A stretch of DNA of 64,000 nt from positions 186,001-250,000 of the forward strand of contig NZ_JBEXMJ010000007.1 in the NCBI RefSeq assembly GCF_040610475.1. Direction: 5' to 3'. Source of the DNA: Actinopolymorpha sp. NPDC004070 (GTDB lineage: Bacteria; Actinomycetota; Actinomycetes; Propionibacteriales; Actinopolymorphaceae). The notes beneath the pieces are model-generated. The model was not told the DNA's origin. It saw only the letters and a list, made by a program, of their open reading frames with translations, and did not search any database. The position numbers and the translations under genes are program-made. Positions within the stretch are counted from its first letter, which is position 1, and each line of letters starts with the position of its first letter. Below are positions 1 through 11,154 of this stretch, piece after piece.

Positions 1-1
1 C

Positions 2-541
2 GTGGGCGACGAGGTCGACCTTCGCATCCTGCACCGCGGTGTGGGTGCGGTCACCGAGAACGACGTCAACCTCGCGACGATCGACAACGCGATCATCATC
101 GGCTTCAACGTCCGGGCCCAGGGCCGGTCGGTGGAGCGGTTGGCCGATCGCGAAGGCGTGGAGATCCGGTTCTACTCGGTGATCTACCAGGCCATCGACG
201 AGGTGGAGGCGGCCCTGAAGGGCATGCTGAAGCCGGAGTACGAAGAGGCGCGACTCGGCACCGCGGAGGTGCGGGACGTGTTCCGTTCCAGCAAGTTCGG
301 CACCATCGCCGGCTGTCTGGTCACCAGCGGGACCATCCGCCGCAACTCCAAGGCGCGGCTGCTCCGCGACGGCGCTGTCGTCGTGGAAAGCAGCGACATC
401 GCGTCCCTGCGCCGGTTCAAGGACGACGCCACCGAGGTCCGCGAGGGTTACGAGTGCGGCCTCACCCTGCACAACTACAACGACGTGCGGGTCGGTGACG
501 TGGTCGAGACGTACGAGATGCGGGAGAAGCCGCGCGGCTGA
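2..541 (+). CDS. infB: Translation initiation factor IF-2, C-terminal part (5' end outside window)
   Basis: The first 179 in-frame residues visible are the C-terminal part of IF-2: the end of domain III ([15 protein letters not shown]) and domain IV, the beta-barrel that binds initiator fMet-tRNA ([18 protein letters not shown], then the [13 protein letters not shown] ending). IF-2 is the GTPase that joins fMet-tRNA to the 30S subunit and promotes subunit joining. The GTPase domain and the true start lie upstream of base 1, so this is a partial gene whose first visible codon is not a start. It heads the conserved infB-ylxP-rbfA-truB-ribF block. Identity is very secure. Confidence 0.97.
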   Translation: MGDEVDLRILHRGVGAVTENDVNLATIDNAIIIGFNVRAQGRSVERLADREGVEIRFYSVIYQAIDEVEAALKGMLKPEYEEARLGTAEVRDVFRSSKFGTIAGCLVTSGTIRRNSKARLLRDGAVVVESSDIASLRRFKDDATEVREGYECGLTLHNYNDVRVGDVVETYEMREKPRG

Positions 542-555
542 CCCCGGCCACCTGT

Positions 556-584
556 CGGCCGACCTCGTGAACCCAGGTCGGCCG
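556..584 (+). terminator. Hairpin just after infB
   Basis: A perfect 10-bp inverted repeat (CGGCCGACCT at 556-565, AGGTCGGCCG at 575-584, 9-nt loop) lies 14 bases after the infB stop. There is no T-run, as is common for actinobacterial terminators. It may end or attenuate the nusA-infB transcript before ylxP. Confidence 0.5.
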
Positions 585-605
585 GCCGGTCGGGACCGAC
601 CGTTG

Positions 606-686
606 GACGAAGCCCCGGAGCGCTTCCGGAGAGGACCGAACAGCACGCCTGTGCGGACCCTCGCCGGGGAGCTTCGGGGCTTCGTC
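606..686 (+). ncRNA. Long-stem structured segment between infB and ylxP
   Basis: Bases 606-621 pair with 671-686: the outer 12 bp are perfect (GACGAAGCCCCG / CGGGGCTTCGTC) and four further pairs include one G-U. The enclosed 49 nt contain a small GCAC/GTGC hairpin (643-654). The segment lies in the 282-nt gap before ylxP and contains no convincing ORF. It could be a leader structure of the ylxP-rbfA transcript or a second terminator; no known family was recognised. Confidence 0.35.
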
Positions 687-823
687 TCGGTCCGGGCGAC
701 CCGGTCGCCACGGGGTCGGCGCGGGAGTGGTTGGCTGTGTGCTGCGGGCCCGATGGCGGTGACGCCGGCAGGCCCGGACCGGTAGCAGCCGTCGATGTCG
801 TACCCGCCGGAGGACGCGAGCCG

Positions 824-1120
824 ATGTTCACCGGAACGCTCTGCGCCGACCTGCGCCTCGGCGACGTGCGGTCGCTGAAGGACAAGCGTTCGGTGCTCCG
901 GCCGATCGTGGCGGAGATCGCGCGCCGCCATGCCGTGTCCGTCGCCGAGACAGGGCACCATGACCTCTACCGTCGGGCGGAGATCGGTGTTGCCGTGGTG
1001 AGTGGTGAGAGTGCGCACTGCCGCGACGTCCTGGACGCGGTGGAGCGGCTGATCGCCGAGCGCCCGGAGGTGGAGTTGTTGCAGGTACGCCGGCAGCTGT
1101 TCTCCGAGGAGGACGAGTAG
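824..1120 (+). CDS. YlxP-like DUF503 protein
   Basis: A 98-residue protein beginning MFTGTLCADLRLGDVRSLKD. The start, LKDKRSVLRPIVAEI segment and small size match the DUF503/YlxP family, which in many Gram-positive genomes sits between infB and rbfA, as here. Its biochemical role is poorly defined; a link with 30S ribosome assembly is inferred from position. The ATG at 824 was chosen because GGAGG at 809-813 is well spaced before it and the family begins at this point. The preceding in-frame codons code for low-complexity sequence and are not credible. Confidence 0.85.
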   Translation: MFTGTLCADLRLGDVRSLKDKRSVLRPIVAEIARRHAVSVAETGHHDLYRRAEIGVAVVSGESAHCRDVLDAVERLIAERPEVELLQVRRQLFSEEDE

Positions 1121-1249
1121 GACCAGCAGGACCAGTGCGACCAGCAGGACCGAGCAGGACCAGTGGGACAGTGAGCGGCGCGAAGCACGCGAACCCGGAC
1201 CGGTGGGGACGACCCCGGCCGGACCGCGTCGGCCGAGGAGAGGATGGCG

Positions 1250-1774
1250 ATGAACCAGACACGGGTGAACCAGCTCGCGGACCGGATCCAGGTGATCGTC
1301 GCGGAGATGCTGGAGCGCCGGGTGAAGGACCCCAGGCTCGGCTTCGTGACGGTCACCGAGGCCCGCCTGACCGGTGACCTGCGCGAAGCCACCGTGTTCT
1401 ACACCGTGCTCGGCGGCGACCAGGACCACGCCGGCACCGCCGTGGCGCTGGAGAGCGCGAAGGGCCTGATCCGCTCCGAGGTCGGCCGCCGGCTCGGGCT
1501 TCGGCACACGCCGAGCCTCGCCTTCGTCGCCGACGCCGTACCCGAGAACGCCAAGCACATCGAGGACCTGCTGCGCCGCGCCCGTGACTCCGACGCCGAG
1601 GTGGCCCGCCGGGCCGCCCAGGCGAGCCCGGCTGGCGAGGCCGACCCGTACCGCGTGCCCCGCACCGACGACGATCTCGACGACGAGGACGGCACCGACA
1701 GCACCGACACCACTGACGAGGCGGCCGGCTTCGCGGACGACCGGTCCGGCCCTGGCGGTCACGGCAGGAGCTGA
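1250..1774 (+). CDS. rbfA: 30S ribosome-binding factor RbfA
   Basis: A cold-shock-associated 16S rRNA maturation factor that binds the 5'-terminal helix of 16S rRNA in pre-30S particles. The N-terminal 110 residues show the single KH-like fold ([47 protein letters not shown]). The last roughly 50 residues form a very acidic Asp/Thr-rich tail, longer than in enteric RbfA but usual in actinobacteria. Two in-frame ATGs exist at 1244 and 1250; 1250 is preferred because GAGGAG (1235-1240) and GAGAGG (1238-1243) are then correctly spaced. truB follows after one base, so the two are translationally coupled. Confidence 0.93.
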   Translation: MNQTRVNQLADRIQVIVAEMLERRVKDPRLGFVTVTEARLTGDLREATVFYTVLGGDQDHAGTAVALESAKGLIRSEVGRRLGLRHTPSLAFVADAVPENAKHIEDLLRRARDSDAEVARRAAQASPAGEADPYRVPRTDDDLDDEDGTDSTDTTDEAAGFADDRSGPGGHGRS

Positions 1775-1775
1775 C

Positions 1776-2699
1776 GTGACCCCACCCGACGCGACTCCAC
1801 CCGGCGCGGCGCGGCCCGACGTGACCCGAAGCGGCATCGTCGTCGTGGACAAGCCCTCCGGCTGGACCTCCCACGACGTCGTGGGCAAGGTCCGCCGGCT
1901 GGCGCACACCCGGCGGGTGGGCCACGCCGGCACCCTCGACCCGATGGCGACCGGCGTACTCGTCCTCGGCATCGAACGCGCCACCCGGCTGCTCGGCTAC
2001 CTCACCCTCACCGAGAAGGCCTACGACGCGACGATCCGGCTCGGGGTGACCACCCGGACCGACGACGCCGAGGGGGAGGTGCTCGCCCAGACGTCCGCCC
2101 GGGGGGTACGCCCCGAGGACATCCGGGCGGGGGTCGCCGCGCTGACCGGCGAGATCTCCCAGGTGCCGTCCTCGGTGTCGGCGGTGAAGGTGGGCGGCGA
2201 ACGCGCCTACCGCAAGGCGCACAAGGGCGAGGACGTCGAGCTGGCGCCGCGCCAGGTGGTGGTCCGCAGGTTCGAGGTGACCGACGTCCGGCCGGCGGGG
2301 GAGATCGTGGACGTCGACGTGGTGGTCGAGTGTTCCAGCGGGACCTACGTCCGGGCGCTGGCCCGTGACCTGGGTGCGGGGCTGGGCGTGGGCGGCCACC
2401 TGACGGCTCTGCGGCGTACCCGCGTCGGACCCTACGGGCTGGAGCAGGCCCGAACGATCGAGCAGCTCGAGGGTGCCTTCGAGGTGGTGCCGATCGCCGA
2501 CGTGGCGGCGCGGACGTTCGCCAGGTTCGACGTGGACGAGCACACGGCGCGGCTGGTCTCGTTCGGGCAGAAGCTGCCCGGCGTGCGGGTCGGCGGGGAC
2601 GGTCAGCCGGTGGGTGTCTTCGGCCCGGACGGCGCGTTCCTCGCGCTGTACGAGGACGTCGAGGAGGGCGCCCGGCCGGTCGCGGTGTTCGCGAGCTGA
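1776..2699 (+). CDS. truB: tRNA pseudouridine(55) synthase TruB
   Basis: Converts U55 of the T-loop of elongator tRNAs to pseudouridine. The catalytic Asp is D55 in GHAGTLDPMATGVLV. IVVVDKPSGWTSHDVV and the KVGGERAYRKAHKGE segment are family signatures, followed by a short C-terminal PUA-like region (GVRVGGDGQPVGVFGPDG). The GTG at 1776 is chosen: GGAG at 1767-1770 is 5 nt upstream and it lies one base after the rbfA stop. This gives 307 residues, normal for bacterial TruB. Upstream in-frame codons only translate the rbfA tail region out of frame. Confidence 0.95.
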   Translation: MTPPDATPPGAARPDVTRSGIVVVDKPSGWTSHDVVGKVRRLAHTRRVGHAGTLDPMATGVLVLGIERATRLLGYLTLTEKAYDATIRLGVTTRTDDAEGEVLAQTSARGVRPEDIRAGVAALTGEISQVPSSVSAVKVGGERAYRKAHKGEDVELAPRQVVVRRFEVTDVRPAGEIVDVDVVVECSSGTYVRALARDLGAGLGVGGHLTALRRTRVGPYGLEQARTIEQLEGAFEVVPIADVAARTFARFDVDEHTARLVSFGQKLPGVRVGGDGQPVGVFGPDGAFLALYEDVEEGARPVAVFAS

Positions 2700-2822
2700 C
2701 CGCCGGTCACACAACCGGTTGCCCGATGCCGGGACCGGACCGAGGGTCCGGAAGCGACCGTCTGGCACCCTTTGAGGCGGGCTTCTTGGCAGGTACCAGG
2801 ACGGAAGGGCGACGAGGACACG

Positions 2823-3851
2823 ATGCAGCGCTGGACAGACCTGACCGGGGTGGACCCGCGGTTCGGGCCGACGGTCGTCACGATCGGCGTCTTCGACGGC
2901 GTGCACCGCGGTCACCAGCGGGTTCTCGCCCGTACCCGTGAGCTGGCCCGCGAGCACGGCGCCCGCTCCGTCGTGGTGACGTTCGACCCGCACCCGGCCT
3001 CCGTGGTCCGCCCGGAGGCGGTGCCGCCGCTGCTGGCGACCGTGGAGCGGCGGCTGGAGTTGTTCGAGGCGTACGGCATGGACGGTGTGGTCGTCGTGCC
3101 GTTCGACAAGGAACGTTCCCGCGAGCCCGCCGAGGAGTTCGTCCGCGAACTCGTGCGCGCGCTGCGTCCGGTGGCGGTGGTGGTCGGCGACGACTTCCGC
3201 TTCGGGCACAAGGCGGCCGGCAACGTCGACCTGCTCCGCACGCTGGGCGCCGAACTCGGGTTCACCGTCGAGGGCCTGGCCCGGGCGGCGAAGGTCCCCT
3301 CGACCGCCGACCCGGCTCCCGACCCCGCGCCCGGAGACGCGGCGACCGCCGACGTACCCGTCGACGCCGTGTCCTCCACCGCGGTCCGGGACCGGCTCGC
3401 CGCCGGCGACGTGGCCGGCGCCCGGGCCCTGCTCGGGCACACGTTCCGGGTGGACGGCGTGGTCGTCGAGGGCGCCCACCGGGGTCGCGAGCTGGGGTTT
3501 CCCACCGCCAACGTGCCGTCGTCGACCGCCCTGGCGCTGCCCGCCGACGGCGTGTACGCCGGGTGGCTGCGGGTCGCCGACGTGGACGCCCCCGGCCCGC
3601 AGGTCTTCCCCGCGGCGATCTCGGTGGGGACCAACCCGCAGTTCGGCAACGAGCCGCGCCGGGTCGAGTCGTATGTCCTGGATCGGGACGATCTGGACCT
3701 GTACGGCCGGCCGGTCGCGGTGGAGTTCGTCGACCGGGTGCGCGGGCAGGAGACCTACGACTCCGTGGACGCCCTGGTCACCCAGATTCGTGCCGACGTG
3801 GAGCGCGTACGCCGCCTCCTCGCCGCGGACCAGGCTGACCGGCCCGTCTAG
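2823..3851 (+). CDS. ribF: Bifunctional riboflavin kinase / FAD synthetase RibF
   Basis: A cytoplasmic enzyme that phosphorylates riboflavin to FMN and adenylylates FMN to FAD. The N-terminal nucleotidyltransferase domain shows GVFDGVHRGH (residues 22-31) and VVTFDPHP. The C-terminal flavokinase domain shows GRELGFPTAN (221-230) and ISVGTNPQFG. A Pro/Ala/Asp-rich insertion at about 160-180 lies in the linker between the domains. ATG 2823 has a GACGAGGA ribosome-binding site and gives 342 residues, a normal length. The gene order truB-ribF-rpsO is the conserved bacterial one. Confidence 0.95.
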   Translation: MQRWTDLTGVDPRFGPTVVTIGVFDGVHRGHQRVLARTRELAREHGARSVVVTFDPHPASVVRPEAVPPLLATVERRLELFEAYGMDGVVVVPFDKERSREPAEEFVRELVRALRPVAVVVGDDFRFGHKAAGNVDLLRTLGAELGFTVEGLARAAKVPSTADPAPDPAPGDAATADVPVDAVSSTAVRDRLAAGDVAGARALLGHTFRVDGVVVEGAHRGRELGFPTANVPSSTALALPADGVYAGWLRVADVDAPGPQVFPAAISVGTNPQFGNEPRRVESYVLDRDDLDLYGRPVAVEFVDRVRGQETYDSVDALVTQIRADVERVRRLLAADQADRPV

Positions 3852-3951
3852 GAAAGGTCCTGGGTGAGGCCGGGAGCCGGCCACGCCGACGGGCGGGTGC
3901 CCCGGCCAGGGCTTCCGCCGCCCCGGCTGACCGGCCGGCCACCCGTGGGCT

Positions 3952-3959
3952 GGTAACCT
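3952..3959 (+). promoter_or_regulatory. Possible extended -10 promoter for rpsO
   Basis: TGGTAACCT contains a TGn extension followed by a TAACCT hexamer, about 90 bases before the rpsO start. No good -35 hexamer is seen at the right distance. Tentative. Confidence 0.3.
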
Positions 3960-4046
3960 GACCACTGCCGTACGCCGGCCGCGGACAAAGAGTGCCCAGG
4001 TGAACCCGCCCTGGCGCGCCGCGCAACGGATCCCGAAAGGAGCCTC

Positions 4047-4316
4047 GTGTCGCTAGACGCTGCGACCAAGAAGCAGATCATCTCCGAGTACGCGACCAAA
4101 GAGGGCGACACCGGTTCGCCCGAGGTCCAGGTGGCGCTGCTCACGCATCGGATCACTCATCTGACCGAGCACCAGAAGGCCCACAAGCACGACCACCACA
4201 GCCGTCGCGGCCTGCTACTCCTCGTGGGTCAGCGCCGCCGGCTGCTCAACTACGTCATGAAGGAAGACATCCAGCGCTACCGCTCGCTGATCGAGCGGCT
4301 CGGCCTGCGCCGATAG
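4047..4316 (+). CDS. rpsO: 30S ribosomal protein S15
   Basis: A primary 16S rRNA-binding protein of the 30S platform that also contacts 23S rRNA. The 89 residues match the universal length. Signature stretches are [34 protein letters not shown] and [14 protein letters not shown]. The start is GTG at 4047, preceded by GAAAGGAG (4035-4042). It lies directly before pnp, the ancestral rpsO-pnp arrangement, and a strong hairpin follows the stop. Confidence 0.97.
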   Translation: MSLDAATKKQIISEYATKEGDTGSPEVQVALLTHRITHLTEHQKAHKHDHHSRRGLLLLVGQRRRLLNYVMKEDIQRYRSLIERLGLRR

Positions 4317-4327
4317 CTGGAAAAGCT

Positions 4328-4361
4328 CCGGGAGCGGTCGCCTTCGTGGCGCCGCTCCCGG
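4328..4361 (+). terminator. rpsO-pnp intergenic hairpin
   Basis: A 10-bp perfect stem (CCGGGAGCGG / CCGCTCCCGG) is extended by four more pairs above one bulged T and closed by a TTCGT loop. It starts 12 bases after the rpsO stop, so it can serve as the rpsO terminator or as a processing hairpin of a read-through rpsO-pnp transcript. Confidence 0.7.
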
Positions 4362-4370
4362 TACACAACA

Positions 4371-4418
4371 AGGACCGGAGCGGTCCCCGCGCGAGGCGGT
4401 AGCCAGGCCGCCGGTCCT
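4371..4418 (+). promoter_or_regulatory. Structured segment of the pnp leader
   Basis: AGGACCGG (4371-4378) pairs with CCGGTCCT (4411-4418), enclosing a GC-rich segment that can fold further. It follows the rpsO hairpin and precedes pnp by 150 nt. In E. coli a double-stranded pnp leader is the site of RNase III/PNPase autoregulation; a similar role here is an inference. Confidence 0.3.
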
Positions 4419-4569
4419 CGGTAGTGGCTTCCGGGAGTCCTCCGGGCGAGATCACCAACGACGCGATCACCCCGAGACGTACCCGAGAGCCTCGATCGAA
4501 GACCGGCACATCCTGTACCCCACGCACCCCGCGGCAGATCGCTCCCCGATGTCATGAGGAGGGAGCCCC

Positions 4570-6773
4570 GTGGAGGGTCCCGGAATTCACACCGCCGAAG
4601 CCGTCATCGACAACGGCCGCTTCGGCACCCGAACGGTCCGGTTCGAGACCGGACGCCTGGCCCGCCAGGCAAACGGGTCCGTCGTCGCCTATCTCGACGA
4701 GGACACCATGGTGCTGTCGACCACGACGGCCGGCAAGCACCCGAAGGAACAGTTCGACTTCTTCCCGCTGACGGTCGACGTCGAGGAGCGGGCGTACGCC
4801 GCCGGCAAGATCCCCGGCTCGGTGTTCCGCCGCGAGGGCCGGCCCAGCGAGGACGCGATCCTCACCTGCCGGCTGATCGACCGCCCGCTGCGCCCGTCGT
4901 TCGTCAAGGGCCTGCGCAACGAGGTCCAGGTCGTCGTCACCGTTCTGTCGCTCAACCCCGACGTGCTGTACGACGTGCTCGCGATCAACGCCGCGGCCTC
5001 GTCGACGCAGATCGCCGGCCTGCCCTTCACGGGCCCGATCGGCGGCGTCCGCGTCGCGCTGATCGACGGCCAGTGGGTCGCCTTCCCGCGGCGCTCCGAG
5101 CTGGAGAACGCCGTGTTCGACATGGTGGTCGCCGGCCGCGCGCTCGACGACGGTGACGTGGCGATCATGATGGTCGAGGCGGAGTCCACCGACCAGACCT
5201 GGGACCTCGTCCAGGGCGGCGTCCAGGCGCCGACCGAGGAGGTCGTCGCCGAGGGGCTGGAGGCCGCCAAGGGCTTCATCCGCACCATGTGCCAGGCGCA
5301 GAACGAGCTCGCCGCGAAGGCCGCCAAGCCGACCGCCGAGTTCCCCGTCTTCCGCGACTACGAGGACGACGTGCTCGAGGCGCTGTCCAGCGCGGTGCGC
5401 GGTGAGCTGGCCGAGGCCCTCACCATCGCCGACAAGGCCACCCGCGAGTCCCGCCTGGACGAGGTGAAGAGACTCGCGCTGGAGCGGATCGGCGCCGACT
5501 TCGAGGGCCGCGAGAAGGAGATCAGCGCGGCGTTCCGGTCGCTGACCAAGACCCTGGTGCGCGAGCGGGTGCTCCGCGACAAGGTCCGCATCGACGGCCG
5601 CGGCCTCGCCGACATCCGTCCGCTGTCGGCGGAGATCGGTGTCGTCCCCCGCGTGCACGGCTCGGCGCTGTTCGAGCGCGGCGAGACGCAGATCCTCGGC
5701 GTCACCACGCTCAACATGCTGTCGCTGGAGCGGCGCATCGGTCTGACCCTCGCCGAGGACACGACCAAGCGCTACATGCACAACTACAACATGCCGCCGT
5801 ACTCCACCGGCGAGACCGGCCGCGTCGGCTCCCCGAAGCGGCGCGAGATCGGGCACGGCGCGCTCGCCGAGCGGGCGATCAACCCGGTGCTGCCCAGCCG
5901 CGAGGACTTCCCGTACGCCATCCGCCAGGTGTCGGAGGCGCTCGGCTCCAACGGCTCGACCTCGATGGGCTCGGTGTGTGCGTCGTCGCTGGCGCTGCTC
6001 AGCGCCGGTGTCCCGCTGCGCGCGCAGGTGGCCGGCATCGCGATGGGCCTGATCAGCGACGAGGTGGACGGCCAGACGCAGTTCGTCACGCTGACCGACA
6101 TCCTCGGCGCCGAGGACGCGTTCGGCGACATGGACTTCAAGGTCGCCGGCACCCGTGAGTTCGTCACCGCCCTGCAGCTGGACACCAAGCTGACCGGTAT
6201 CCCCGCGTCGGTGCTCGCGTCCGCCCTGCAGCAGGCGCGCGAGGCGCGGTTCACGATCCTCACCCTGATGGAGAAGACCATCGGAGCGCCCGGCGACATG
6301 TCGCCGTACGCCCCGCGGATCATCACCATGAAGATCCCGGTCGACAAGATCGGCGAGGTGATCGGGCCGAAGGGCAAGGTCATCAACCAGATCCAGGACG
6401 ACACCGGCGCCGACATCGCCATCGAGGACGACGGGACCATCTTCATCGGTGCCGCCGACGGTCCCTCCGCGGAGGCCGCTCGCGCGGTCATCGCCGGGAT
6501 CGCCACGCCGACGATGCCCGAGGTCGGCGAGCGCTACCTCGGCACGGTGGTGAAGACCACCAACTTCGGTGCGTTCATCTCGCTGGTTCCCGGCAAGGAC
6601 GGCCTGCTGCACATCTCCAAGCTGCGGGCACTGTCCGGCGGCAAGCGGGTCGAGAACGTCGAGGACGTCGTGAAGGTCGGCGACAAGCTCCAGGTGGAGA
6701 TCGGGGAGATCGACGACCGGGGCAAGCTGTCCCTGGTGCCGGTGGTCGAGGACGCCGAGAAGTCCGCCGACAA

Positions 6774-6777
<4 letters not shown>
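4570..6777 (+). CDS. pnp: Polyribonucleotide nucleotidyltransferase (PNPase)
   Basis: Phosphorolytic 3'-5' exoribonuclease; in actinobacteria it is bifunctional in RNA tailing and guanosine pentaphosphate synthesis (family knowledge). Domains in order: first RNase PH core, alpha-helical linker (about 240-320), second RNase PH core ([17 protein letters not shown] to the [18 protein letters not shown] segment), KH domain ([16 protein letters not shown], about 590-650) and S1 domain ([20 protein letters not shown], about 655-725). The start is GTG 4570 with GAGGAGGGAG upstream; the 735-residue length is typical. The stop overlaps the GTG of the next gene. Confidence 0.97.
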
Positions 6778-8964
<2,187 letters not shown>

Positions 8965-9014
8965 GCCGTCCCCCCGGGTGTCACGGCGTCACAAGCGTCG
9001 CCGCGGCACACGCG

Positions 9015-9908
9015 TCACCGGCGCGCGCTGAGCCGGCGTTCCTCCTCGGCCTTCATCCGCTCCTGCCGGCGCACCCGCTCGGGGACGACGGCCTCCCGCG
9101 GCGCGGTGGGGGTGAACTCGTACCGATCCACGCCCAGGCCGCGCAGCACCGCCCGCTCCACCAGGGAGAAGTCGGCGGGGTCCTCGCGGTCGAAGCGCAT
9201 CGGCTCGGCCAGGTGCACTGGCGGGTTGGTGATCAGCCGGGGCACGCGCAGCAGGTTCTGCGCCTTCGCGTGCAGGACGTACGGGTGGAGCAGGAACACG
9301 TCGCCGACCCGTCCGGTGGCCTCCACGAAGTTCTGGCACTGCCCGACCAGGCTCGGGGTGTCGAACTCCGTGGGCAGCACACCGCCCGGCCGCTCGGCGA
9401 GGTAGCGCGCCACCGGTCCCACCGAGTCCGCGGCCACGAACGTCGCACCGCCCCGGTGACGTACGTCCGACCACAACACCAGCGTCAGCAGGCCCTGCTC
9501 GGGTGAGTCGAGGAAGTGCCGGAAGAAGTCGCCGTCCTTGTGCCAGCCGGGAGCCGCGGCCGAGGCGGGCGTCCAGGGCCGGTCCTCGCCCTCCCACAGG
9601 TTGACGATGAAGCCGTCGCCCCAGGAGTACGGCTTGGCCACCCGGTCCTCGCCACCCAGCAGGTCGCAGGCGGCCTGCCAGGCCTTGGGGGCGAACTCGC
9701 GTACGTCGATCCGGCGGTGCGTCGGCATGTGGATCGAGGACTGTTCCCAGGTGGACTGGTCGTCCGGGTCGTACCCGAGCCGGGTCCACACCTGGTCGGT
9801 GTACTCCGCCGCGGCCTCGGGGGTGAAGCAGTCGTGGATGACCACGAAGCCCTGTTCGAGGAACGCCTGCGCCTGTTCGTCGGTGAGTACCTGATAGCCC
9901 GAAGCCAT
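9015..9908 (-). CDS. Phytanoyl-CoA dioxygenase (PhyH) family protein
   Basis: A non-haem Fe(II)/2-oxoglutarate-dependent oxygenase of the PhyH superfamily. The HxD iron motif is in GWHKDGDFFRHF (H123, D125). The distal histidine is in VFLLHPYVLHA (H208 or H213), followed by a likely 2-oxoglutarate-binding arginine in the LLRVPRLITNPPV segment. ATG 9908 gives 297 residues starting MASGYQVLTDEQAQAF, the normal beginning of the fold; the in-frame extension upstream looks non-coding. No signal peptide is seen. The substrate cannot be deduced. It is encoded alone, convergent with dapB. Confidence 0.85.
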   Translation of the reverse strand: MASGYQVLTDEQAQAFLEQGFVVIHDCFTPEAAAEYTDQVWTRLGYDPDDQSTWEQSSIHMPTHRRIDVREFAPKAWQAACDLLGGEDRVAKPYSWGDGFIVNLWEGEDRPWTPASAAAPGWHKDGDFFRHFLDSPEQGLLTLVLWSDVRHRGGATFVAADSVGPVARYLAERPGGVLPTEFDTPSLVGQCQNFVEATGRVGDVFLLHPYVLHAKAQNLLRVPRLITNPPVHLAEPMRFDREDPADFSLVERAVLRGLGVDRYEFTPTAPREAVVPERVRRQERMKAEEERRLSARR

Positions 9909-10064
9909 GAGAGTCCGTCCGTCGCGGTGATTCGTTCGTCTTGGTCCGCTTTCGACGCTAGGCGGGTGCGCGCCGGCCGGCTCGTACGTTCGCTCGCTGG
10001 TCTCGGTGCGCGAGACGGTTGTCCGCGCCTGGTCAGTGGGCGGCACCCGGCGGCGCGAACCCGG

Positions 10065-10370
10065 TCAGAACACCAGCCGCACCAGCGCCGCGGTGAGTGC
10101 CGCGAGCGCCACCACCACGATGAACGGCGCCCGCAGCAACAGCGCGACCACGGCGACCGCGACCCCGGCCAGCCGGGCGTCCACGACCAGCCGGGTGCCC
10201 GAGCTCAGGGTCTGCACACCGACCAGCGCGGCCAGCAGAGCGACCGGGAGCAGGGCCGCGGACCGTCGTACGGCCGGTTGGTCGAGCATCCGGCGGGGCA
10301 CCGACACCCCGGCCAGCTTGAGCAGGTAGCAGCCGAGCGCGGTGGCCGCGACCGCGACCCAGAGTGTCAC
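10065..10370 (-). CDS. azlD: AzlD-family branched-chain amino acid transport protein
   Basis: A small hydrophobic protein of 101 residues with about four membrane segments (LWVAVAATALGCYLL; AALLPVALLAALVGVQTL; RLAGVAVAVVALLLRAPF; VVVALAALTAALVRLVF). It is the AzlD/YgaH subunit that works with AzlC as an exporter of branched-chain amino acids. GTG 10370 overlaps the azlC stop (GTGA) and is preceded by GAGGAGGG. Last gene of the CGNR-GNAT-azlC-azlD operon. Confidence 0.8.
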   Translation of the reverse strand: MTLWVAVAATALGCYLLKLAGVSVPRRMLDQPAVRRSAALLPVALLAALVGVQTLSSGTRLVVDARLAGVAVAVVALLLRAPFIVVVALAALTAALVRLVF

Positions 10371-11152
10371 CGGCCCTCCTCGCCAGCCAGTCGCTCCGGC
10401 CAGGACTCCGGCGAGGACTCCGGCTCGGCCGGGGCGTCGGAGCGGCCCGGGCCGGCCGGCGTGGGCGACGCGGACCGCAGCCCGAAGGCGACCGCCACCG
10501 CACCCGCGGCGAGGACCGGAACCCCCGCGGGCACCAGTGGCACCAGCGCCACGGCGACCAGCGCACCGGCCGCCGCGACCGCCCGCGTCCGCGCGGTGGT
10601 CAGCTGCGGCCACAGCAGGGCGACGAACGCGGCCGGAGCGGCGGCGTCCAGCCCGTAGGTGCGCGGGTCACCGAGCGAGGCCCCGGCCACCGCGCCGAGC
10701 AGCGTCCCGGCGTTCCACAGCGTGAACAGGATCAGCGCGGTGTACCAGAAGCCGGCCCGGCCGAGCTCCGGCGAGCGCCGCCCGACCGCCATCGCGGTCG
10801 TTTCGTCGATGACGAAGTGCGCTCCGGCCAGCCGGCGGAGTCCGCGCAGCCGGAGCAGCTCGGTCAGCCGCAGGCCGTAGAACGTGTTCCGGGTGCCGAG
10901 CAGCAACGCCGCCAGCACGGCCGACAGACCTGCTCCGCCGGCGCCGACGATCCCGACGAACGCGAACTGCGACGCCCCGGTGAACGCGAGCAGGGACAGG
11001 GCGCAGGTCTGCCAGACGGACAGGCCACCGGCCACCCCGAGGGCGCCGAAGGAGATGCCGTACGCACCGGTGGCGATGCCGATGGCGGCCGCGTCGCGGA
11101 CGACGGCGCGCCGGGTCTCCGGGACCGCCGATGCGGATCGGGACGGGGGCAT
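10367..11152 (-). CDS. azlC: AzlC-family branched-chain amino acid permease
   Basis: An integral membrane protein of 261 residues. Family features include GISFGALGVAGGLSVWQTC, the FTGASQFAFVGIV element, LLLGTRNTFYGLRL and GAHFVIDETTAMA. AzlC with AzlD forms a two-component exporter of branched-chain amino acids or analogues. ATG 11152 lies two bases after the stop of the upstream GNAT gene. The last 30 residues are a charged Pro/Glu/Ser tail predicted to be cytoplasmic. Substrate specificity is inferred from the family only. Confidence 0.85.
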   Translation of the reverse strand: MPPSRSASAVPETRRAVVRDAAAIGIATGAYGISFGALGVAGGLSVWQTCALSLLAFTGASQFAFVGIVGAGGAGLSAVLAALLLGTRNTFYGLRLTELLRLRGLRRLAGAHFVIDETTAMAVGRRSPELGRAGFWYTALILFTLWNAGTLLGAVAGASLGDPRTYGLDAAAPAAFVALLWPQLTTARTRAVAAAGALVAVALVPLVPAGVPVLAAGAVAVAFGLRSASPTPAGPGRSDAPAEPESSPESWPERLAGEEGR

Positions 11153-11154
11153 CG

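Noticed and set aside
1353..3965. 870-codon open frame on the minus strand
   Set aside because: Lies antisense to rbfA, truB and ribF, which have clear family motifs; its translation is Arg/Gly/His-rich low complexity typical of GC-rich shadow frames.
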